Below are positions 44,825-50,696 of a stretch of DNA of 50,696 nt, piece by piece. The position numbers and the translations under genes were made by a program. Every line of letters begins with the position of its first letter. Positions within the stretch are counted from its first letter, which is position 1. Under the pieces are notes generated by a model. The model made no database searches, had not been told where the DNA came from, and saw nothing but the letters and a program-made list of their open reading frames with translations. The DNA comes from Fuerstiella sp. (GTDB taxonomy: Bacteria > Planctomycetota > Planctomycetia > Planctomycetales > Planctomycetaceae), in assembly GCA_022843805.1 (NCBI GenBank), contig JALHMY010000073.1:1-50696 (forward strand), in the 5' to 3' direction.

Positions 44825-45390
44825 AATTCATCTGCCTGAATGGAACGGTCTGCCTGATATCCGCACTCCCTGTGGAAAATCGGCAAACTGCAGCGATTCA
44901 GGCCAGTTTCAACCTGTCCGCACCTTCAGTCTTCTCAACCCGCAGCATTGGCCGCCGAACTGTTCTTATGCAGGCACTCCTTCCGACCCCGAGTCTGCGG
45001 ATCAGGTAGATCAGACAAACTGCACCGGAGTGCCCGATTGTGCTGGTCATTCACGTAGGCGAGTCTCTCCGAGACTCGCGTTTGATTTGCGAGTCTCGGA
45101 GAGACTCGCCTACGTGTCTGCCCCAGCCAACCCTGCAAAAAGCTGTTGATGTAACTAGCCCATAACTGCCATTTTGGCATCCTGCGACGGATGGACCGCG
45201 TTTTGCAGTTCATGTTTCATGGCGGTTTTCAGGCTGCCAGAATTGCGTCCGGGGTGCGCTCAATGGGGCTAAAGCGAAAATCGCTGTGTGCGATGAGTAC
45301 ATTGAGCAACCAGTGGTTTTGCGGACAATTGGCTGAAGAATTCAGTTTGCCATCGAGTTGCAGTGGTGGCGTTAATCGAGGTTGCAGATT
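44825..45390. other. Intergenic region upstream of htpG
   Basis: Apart from the perfect inverted repeat at 45052-45116 I see no gene or known RNA. No clear heat-shock promoter pattern was found in the 250 bases upstream of htpG. Confidence 0.5.
45052..45116. repeat. Perfect 28-bp inverted repeat with nested palindromes
   Basis: The left arm (45052-45079, CACGTAGGCGAGTCTC...) and right arm (45089-45116, ...GAGACTCGCCTACGTG) are exact complements around a 9-base loop. Within each arm GCGAGTCTC and GAGACTCGC are again inverted around TCC or GGA. It could act as a terminator-like or cruciform site, but no T-run follows. Confidence 0.85.
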
Positions 45391-47313
45391 ATGACAGAAC
45401 AGGCCGAAAAAACTCAGTTTACATTTCAGGCAGAGATCAGCCAGCTGCTGCATTTGCTGTCTCATTCACTTTACCAGAACCGTGAAATCACGATTCGCGA
45501 ACTTGTCAGCAACGCTTCTGATGCTCTGGACAAATTTCGCTATCTGACACTCACTCAGGGCGGAGCCAGTAATCAGGACGCCGCGGACCTCAGAATTACG
45601 ATTGAGCCTGACAAGGAAGCCCATCTGCTGATCATTCGGGATAACGGCATTGGGATGACTCGGGAAGAACTCGTCAACAATCTGGGCACAATTGCTCGCA
45701 GCGGATCGCTGGAATTCATTCGCAATCTGCGACAGTCCGAAAACGCCGATGCGGATGTCAGTCTGATCGGGCAGTTCGGGGTTGGTTTCTATTCCGCGTT
45801 TATGCTGGCTGACCGAGTTGAAGTTTATACTCGCAGCCACAGCGAGACTCAGGGCTGGGTGTGGGAGTCTGTCGGCGATGGCAATTATTCGATCGCCGAA
45901 CTTTCTGAACCTGTTGAGCGGGGTACTCAGATTCGACTTCACCTGAAGAAGGGGCTGGAAGAATTCACGGATCCTGTTCGTCTGAAGTATGTCCTGCGCA
46001 AATACTCCACTTTTGTTCCTCACGCGATCTACCTGAGTGACGAGCATATCAACAACCAGCCGCCGATCTGGGTTGAGCCAAAGAATACTCTGACCGAGGA
46101 ACAGTATCATTCCTTTTATGAGTATCTGACGCACTATCCCGGTCAGAAGCCTCTGTGGTATCTGCATCTTTCCGCCGATTCGCCGTTTCAGTTCCACAGC
46201 ATCCTGTACTGCCCGGATGCGAATCTCGAAAAACTGGGCTTCGGACGAACCGACCATGGACTGCACCTGTGTGCAAAGAGAATCCTCGTACAGAACGACA
46301 ATCGTGATCTGCTGCCCGACTACCTGAGATTCCTGCGGGGGATTGTTGATTCGGCCGATCTTCCGCTGAACGTGTCTCGTGAAGCGCTGCAGGACAATAC
46401 GGTCTTTCGCAGAATGCAGAAGGTGATCACAAAGAAGGTGCTCGATTACCTCGATTCCTTCGCAGAAGAGCATCCTGACACGTACCAGAGCTTTTACAGA
46501 GAGTTTGGCTCGATCCTGCGGGAAGGACTTGGGTCCGATTACGACAACCGCGATCGTCTGGGCAAACTTCTGCGATTCGCTTCGACTCATTCTTCGACGG
46601 ATACCAGCCTGGTGTCGCTGGAGGAATATTCCAGCCGCGCAGCCGAAGATCAGAAGCAGATTTATTTTGTCACAGGGACTGATTCCGGCAGTGTGCGTCG
46701 CAGCCCCAGTCTGGAGATTTTCCGATCACGCAATCTGGAAGTGCTGCTGCTGACGGATCCGGCGGACGAATATGTGCTGTCACAGCTTGGAAAATTTGGT
46801 GATCGAAAAATTGTGTCGGTGGATTCCGCTGATCTGGAATTGCCCGAAAAGAAGTCGGACAGTGAGTCTGAAACCAAAGACGAAGCGAAATCCGATGAAT
46901 CGGCCGATCTTCCCAGCGGCTTTGATGCTCTGGTGAAGCTGTTCAAAGAATCGCTGAGCGACGTGGTTCAGGATGTGCGCCGTTCCGAACGCCTGACGGA
47001 AAGTGACTGCTGCCTGGTGAATGCTCAGGGATCAATGAGCACGACGATGCAGCGAGTGTTGCGAATGAACACTCCGGACTTTGAGATGGCGAAAATGATT
47101 CTGGAAATTAATCCGAAGTCATCTCTGATCCGCAGACTTTCGGAGATCGCTGTGAATTCGGAGAACGCCGGATTCCTGAAGGAATGTGGTCGACAGCTGC
47201 ACGCGAATGCCATGATCATGGCAGGACTGGCACCTGACGGTAACGAGATGGCTGCTCGTCTGCAGACTTTTATGCTGCAGCTGGCACAGCAGCGATCATC
47301 ACTCGTTTTGTAA
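45391..47313 (+). CDS. htpG: Hsp90-family chaperone HtpG
   Basis: 640 residues from the ATG at 45391, preceded by GAGG. The N-terminal ATPase has the GHKL motifs: ELVSNASDALDKFRYL, DNGIGMTREELVNNLGTIAR, SGS and IGQFGVGFYSAFMLADRVEV. The middle part holds LRFLRGIVDSADLPLNVSRE, then ALQDNTVFRRMQKVI, the Hsp90 catalytic-loop region, and the C-terminal dimer domain ends near 630. HtpG is an ATP-driven chaperone for late folding. An acidic linker (SDSESETKDEAKSDESADLP) is near 495. The length fits. The acyl-CoA dehydrogenase-like gene follows within 10 bases. Confidence 0.97.
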   Translation: MTEQAEKTQFTFQAEISQLLHLLSHSLYQNREITIRELVSNASDALDKFRYLTLTQGGASNQDAADLRITIEPDKEAHLLIIRDNGIGMTREELVNNLGTIARSGSLEFIRNLRQSENADADVSLIGQFGVGFYSAFMLADRVEVYTRSHSETQGWVWESVGDGNYSIAELSEPVERGTQIRLHLKKGLEEFTDPVRLKYVLRKYSTFVPHAIYLSDEHINNQPPIWVEPKNTLTEEQYHSFYEYLTHYPGQKPLWYLHLSADSPFQFHSILYCPDANLEKLGFGRTDHGLHLCAKRILVQNDNRDLLPDYLRFLRGIVDSADLPLNVSREALQDNTVFRRMQKVITKKVLDYLDSFAEEHPDTYQSFYREFGSILREGLGSDYDNRDRLGKLLRFASTHSSTDTSLVSLEEYSSRAAEDQKQIYFVTGTDSGSVRRSPSLEIFRSRNLEVLLLTDPADEYVLSQLGKFGDRKIVSVDSADLELPEKKSDSESETKDEAKSDESADLPSGFDALVKLFKESLSDVVQDVRRSERLTESDCCLVNAQGSMSTTMQRVLRMNTPDFEMAKMILEINPKSSLIRRLSEIAVNSENAGFLKECGRQLHANAMIMAGLAPDGNEMAARLQTFMLQLAQQRSSLVL

Positions 47314-47323
47314 AGTTTTCGTG

Positions 47324-48409
47324 ATGAACGCAGGTCTCGACTCACCATGGTTTGACAGTTTGCTGACAGACCTGCGCGCGTTACCGGTACCGGAACGAGC
47401 TGATCAGTGGCCGGAGTTGCAGTTTGAACGGCTGGCGGCCGCAGATGGCTGGAGATGGAACATCCCCGTCGATTGTGGCGGACTGGGCTGGTCACCCGCG
47501 GAGATGCTTCAGGTTTATCGGCGGATGGCAGCCGCTTCTCTGGTAACAACCTTTATTCTGACTCAGCGGAACGCCGCCTGTCAGCGAATTGAGACTTCAG
47601 AGAATCGCCTTCTGCGATGGCGTCTGCTGGAAGAATTGTGTGAGGGACGGCAGTTTGCGACGGTTGGAATTTCACATCTGACCACTTCACGCCAGCATCT
47701 GAATACGCCGGCTGTTCTGGCAACTCGACTGCCGGACACCGGCGGCTTTCAGCTGGATGGCAACGTGCCGTGGGCGACCGGAGCGACTCGTTCCCAGATT
47801 CTTGTGACAGGCGGCACAACAGGCGACGGTCTGCAGATCCTGGCGGCTGTGCCGGTGGATCGCGCAGGAGTCACCGTACAGCCGCCGGTTGAACTGATGG
47901 GGCTCAGTGCTTCCCAGACAGGGTCTGTCAGCCTTAAGAGTGTCTTTGTTTCCGACGACGAAATCCTGCACGGGCCTGTGGCCAAAGTGATGTCTTATCG
48001 ATCGGGCGGCGGCGCCGGTTCGCTCGGCACCTCGGCACTGGCACTGGGCGCAGCTGAAGGCACTCTGAATCAAATGCAGGATGAGGTCCGGCGACGACCC
48101 GAACTTCAGCAGTATCTGGCTCCGCTGCAGGCTGAAGCGGCAGAACTCGCCCTGCGACTGGAGCGTGCTGCCGCTGGTCAATCCGATGCCGCCAGTGAAG
48201 CGGAGTCATTGCGACGAGCTGCCAATCTGCTGGTCATCCGATCGGCTCAGGTGTGGCTGGCGACAACCAAGGGCGCCGGCTATGTTGCCGGCCATCCGGC
48301 CGAACGAGCAGTCCGCGAAAGCATGTTCTTTCTGGTATGGTCGTGCCCTCAGCCGGTTCTCGAAGCCAATTTGCGAGAACTCTCCTGCGGCCGCCCTGAA
48401 GTGTTTTAG
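47324..48409 (+). CDS. Acyl-CoA dehydrogenase-like flavoprotein
   Basis: About 361 residues from the ATG at 47324 (a GTG at 47321 is also possible). The order of an acyl-CoA dehydrogenase is seen: N-terminal helices (GWRWNIPVDCGGLGWSPAEM), the FAD-binding middle (GISHLTTSRQHLNTPAVLAT, then FQLDGNVPWATGATRSQIL), and a C-terminal helix bundle with ATTKGAGYVAGHPAERAVRE. The usual catalytic Glu is not obvious, and the C-terminus is shorter than typical. So the substrate may not be an acyl-CoA. Co-transcription with htpG is likely from the 10-base gap. Confidence 0.75.
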   Translation: MNAGLDSPWFDSLLTDLRALPVPERADQWPELQFERLAAADGWRWNIPVDCGGLGWSPAEMLQVYRRMAAASLVTTFILTQRNAACQRIETSENRLLRWRLLEELCEGRQFATVGISHLTTSRQHLNTPAVLATRLPDTGGFQLDGNVPWATGATRSQILVTGGTTGDGLQILAAVPVDRAGVTVQPPVELMGLSASQTGSVSLKSVFVSDDEILHGPVAKVMSYRSGGGAGSLGTSALALGAAEGTLNQMQDEVRRRPELQQYLAPLQAEAAELALRLERAAAGQSDAASEAESLRRAANLLVIRSAQVWLATTKGAGYVAGHPAERAVRESMFFLVWSCPQPVLEANLRELSCGRPEVF

Positions 48410-48490
48410 CACGGTGTGCGATGGATAGCGGATCGCAGCGCAATCGTGCTAGTGCGCAGTGGTTTTCAGACCTCCCCTCCCACACAAAAC

Positions 48491-49243
48491 CCTCCCCTCC
48501 CGCGCAGCGAAGCGAAGTGGGAGGGGTCGGCCGAAGGCCCGGGGGAGGGCTCGCCGCGGGTGGCACTCAACGCCGTACCAATAACACCCGCGACCCACAG
48601 TTCACCAGCCCCCTCCCGATCTTGCTTCGCTCGCTCGACCTCCCCCAACTTCGTTGGGAGAGGAGGTTCTATATCCTCCCCTCCCACACACCGCCCCCCC
48701 CTCCCGCGCAGCGAAGCGGAGTGGGAGGGGTCGGCCGTCAGGCCGGGGGAGGGCCCGCCGCGTATTGCACTCAACGCCGTACCAATAACACCCGCGCCCC
48801 GCAGTTCACCAGCCCCCTCCCGATCTTGCTTCGCTCGATCGACCTCCCCCAGCTTTGCTGGGAGAGGAGGTTAAAAAAAAACCTCCCCTCCCGCGCAGCG
48901 AAGCGGAGTGGGAGGGGTCGGCCGAAGGCCGGGGGAGGGCCCGCCGCGGGTGGCACTCAACTCCGTACCAATAACACCCGCGACCCACAGTTCACCAGCC
49001 CCCTCCCGATCTCGCTTCGCTCGCTCGACCTCCCCCAGCTTTGCTGGGAGAGGAGGTGAAAAAAAACCTCCCCTCCCGCGCAGCGAAGCGGAGTGGGAGG
49101 GGTCGGCCGAAGGCCGGGGGAGGGCTCGCCGCGTATTGCACTCAACGCCGTACCAATAACACCCTCGTCCCGCCGTTCACCAGCCCCCTCTCGATCTCGC
49201 TGCCGCTCGCTCGACCTCCCCCAGCTTTGCTGGGGGAGGAGGT
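48491..49243. repeat. Tandem array of four ~187-bp hairpin-rich units
   Basis: Units start at about 48491, 48694, 48882 and 49067, with short leader fragments (CCTCCCCTCCCACACA-like) at about 48473 and 48675. Each matches the units at 23233-23790, including CCCCTCCC/GGGAGGGG and the final CAGCTTTGCTGGGAGAGGAGG-like stem. Long open frames across it are due to composition. The array lies between the acyl-CoA dehydrogenase-like gene and a convergent hypothetical gene. Confidence 0.85.
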
Positions 49244-49290
49244 TTTCGAAAATCCCTACTCCAGAGCCCGCAGAGTCAGCGCACAACCCG

Positions 49291-50244
49291 TCATTGCCCC
49301 GTCTCGGCAAGTCCCTTCAGATCCTGCAGGCGGCCGACGGCGGTCGCTTCCCAGACGGCCGGCTCAGCAATGAAAAACGTGATCGCCGCCCGGAATGTGC
49401 CATCAAAACCCGCGGGCATGGCTTTCTCCGAAAAGCTCATCAGACGCAGTTTGCGATAAACTCCCGGTGCGTCGGTGTACTGAAACCAGACATCTTCGGA
49501 TGCGGGGCTCTGAAGCAGCTGACAAACGGCTCCGCAGTGACTGGCCGAATCATACACAGCCATCCAGCGAGCAGTGCGTTCGAGACCCTCGCCGGGCTTT
49601 GGCGCTGTTACAAGAAACTGACCACGTTTCACGATTCCGCTGTCGTCCCCGAACACATAGTCCGTCATCTTCGGCGACCATGCATACATCAGCGGATAGG
49701 CGAGTTTCAGCCGAGTCTCCTTCGTGGTCTGCAGGCGGACGGTTTCCATCAGAACATCATTCTGAACCGAAACTTCGGACTCCAGCCGCACAGCTCGAAT
49801 TGTTGATCTCCGCTTCATGCGAAACGACGTCCCAACCAGAGACCACTTTGAAAGGTTGTGATTCACCGGAGCATCATTCACAAAGAACTGCAGATCCGCC
49901 ACGAGTTCCTTTTCGACTTTTCCCGGGCTGCCTGGGACATCCAGAAAATGTGCAGTTCCCAGCAGACCAGCTCCGTCAATGTTCAGCACAGTTCCGTAAG
50001 CACTGTCGCTGGTTGCGATCGAATGAGTCCTGTATTCAAGACCGCTGAGTGTCCACAGTTTTGGGCCATCAATCCGGAAAGTCACGTTTCCGATTTCGCA
50101 GTCCACCAGGTCAGGCCGCTGACTGATTGCCGAGAGAGATGCTGTCGCTGCGGGAGATTGTGGTTCATCGGCAAAACAGAACATTGAGCAGAACTGCAGC
50201 ACGATCCCGGCGAGCACCAGCCCGTTGATTACAGCACGTTTCAT
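49291..50244 (-). CDS. Secreted hypothetical protein
   Basis: 317 residues with a signal peptide (LVLAGIVLQFCSMFCFADEP; cleavage probably after FA). AGGGGAA lies about 11 bases upstream of the ATG. The rest is beta-rich, as in galactose-mutarotase-like or LamG-like secreted proteins (LWTLSGLEYRTHSIATSDSA, GTAHFLDVPGSPGKVEKELV, AWSPKMTDYVFGDDSGIVKR). I recognise no family with certainty; the composition suggests a carbohydrate-related fold. It is the last gene and stands alone, with about 250 plain bases before the end repeat. Confidence 0.7.
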   Translation of the reverse strand: MKRAVINGLVLAGIVLQFCSMFCFADEPQSPAATASLSAISQRPDLVDCEIGNVTFRIDGPKLWTLSGLEYRTHSIATSDSAYGTVLNIDGAGLLGTAHFLDVPGSPGKVEKELVADLQFFVNDAPVNHNLSKWSLVGTSFRMKRRSTIRAVRLESEVSVQNDVLMETVRLQTTKETRLKLAYPLMYAWSPKMTDYVFGDDSGIVKRGQFLVTAPKPGEGLERTARWMAVYDSASHCGAVCQLLQSPASEDVWFQYTDAPGVYRKLRLMSFSEKAMPAGFDGTFRAAITFFIAEPAVWEATAVGRLQDLKGLAETGQ

Positions 50245-50494
50245 GGTTGTTGAGTTTCCCCTGACCGGTCAATCGAAATCACAGACCACAAGTACTCAAA
50301 CCCGCCTGGAAAGGCAATCCTCGTGCTCGTGCTCGTGTATTGGTTCAGCCTAACTTGTGAAATCGGTGAACGAGAATAGCACAGACGTGTCGTGAAGCGG
50401 ACAGAGGACGGATTGAATGTTGGTTTGGTCATTGCCTGGGGGTCAGCCTCCAAACGCCTGGATCGATCCCACAGGCCATTAATGTCTCATGAGT

Positions 50495-50598
50495 TTCAAT
50501 GGATGAACCATTGCAACCTGCCCCAACGGGGCTCAGTGTGAAAGCCTGGGGCAACGCCCCAGGAATTGCACACAACGATGACGAATGCCCTGAAAGGC
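50495..50598. repeat. Right copy of the dispersed repeat found at 1-105
   Basis: TTCAATGGATGAACCATTGC, then CCCCAACGGGGCTCAGTGTG and GAATGCCCTGAAAGG match the left end of the window almost base for base and in the same direction. The inverted partner seen at 120-200 is not present; other sequence follows to the end of the window. Confidence 0.8.
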
Positions 50599-50696
50599 AA
50601 CGCCGTGAAGGATTTCTATCAGCAAATACGGTGACCTCTCTGGTGGCCAGATGATGTCCGTTTTCCAACCCCGACAGGGGTTTCACAACAAAGCCT

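Noticed and set aside
45191..45394. 67-codon plus-strand frame before htpG
   Set aside because: No family features and no ribosome site; it overlaps the real htpG start.
45466..46590. 374-codon minus-strand frame opposite htpG
   Set aside because: It is the antisense shadow of a clear htpG coding region and shows no motif.
48421..49059. 212-codon plus-strand frame through the second 187-bp array
   Set aside because: Same reason as the first array; its residues are translated repeat.
1..50696. Prophage, transposase or integrative element boundaries
   Set aside because: No integrase, transposase, tRNA attachment site or phage structural gene was recognised; end repeats alone do not show a mobile unit.

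Overview
The window looks like a chromosomal piece from a planctomycete (class Planctomycetia, order Planctomycetales or close to it). The basis is the gene content: a secreted protein with planctomycete-type cytochrome c, DUF1549 and DUF1553 (PSD1) domains, two ECF sigma factor / Ser-Thr kinase pairs, an M56 peptidase with carboxypeptidase-regulatory-like repeats beside a BlaI regulator, a MoxR/DUF58 operon, a Tat-like Gfo/Idh/MocA oxidoreductase and many families of hairpin-rich intergenic repeats. Species cannot be named from sequence alone. No rRNA, tRNA, CRISPR array, transposase or phage gene was recognised.

Layout. 1-1740: repeats plus a decayed DUF433/DUF5615 toxin-antitoxin pair. 1739-7005 (minus): DUF2238 protein, rnpA, yidD, then moxR, DUF58 and two membrane proteins with 4-5 bp gene overlaps. 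7155-10093 (plus): HAD-like protein, FabZ/FabA-like dehydratase, trmB and an M50-like membrane peptidase. 10341-18385 (plus): two sigma factor-kinase cassettes separated by about 1.2 kb that holds a 178-bp direct repeat and a fossil of a blaI-M56 locus. 18405-23058 (minus): the intact blaI-M56 operon and a LexA-type winged-helix protein. 23233-23790: three 187-bp tandem repeat units. 23903-27054 (plus): oxidoreductase and a secreted LolA-like hypothetical protein, separated by two copies of a long inverted-repeat element also present at 927-1442. 27134-36052 (minus): a class A beta-lactamase/PG-binding/S11 carboxypeptidase fusion, an HhH-like protein with a basic tail, a three-gene hypothetical operon and the PSD1 protein. 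36526-40640 (plus): an RND/MMPL transporter and a TrhO-RluA fusion. 40654-44824 (minus): a small membrane protein and an AsmA-like giant. 45391-48409 (plus): htpG and an acyl-CoA dehydrogenase-like gene. 48491-49243: four more 187-bp units. 49291-50244 (minus): a secreted hypothetical protein.

Functionally the window mixes housekeeping (RNase P protein, YidD, TrmB, TrhO/RluA, HtpG), envelope work (MoxR/DUF58, beta-lactamase/carboxypeptidase fusion, RND, AsmA-like) and signalling (sigma-kinase pairs, BlaI-M56). The observations I rate highest are the kinase with an N-terminal anti-sigma-like zinc motif translationally coupled to its sigma factor, the triple-domain penicillin-interacting fusion, the tRNA hydroxylase-pseudouridine synthase fusion, the two gene fossils whose decay steps can be read base by base, and the hypothetical operon at 30319-32845. 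All calls rest on motif recognition by eye; no database search was run.
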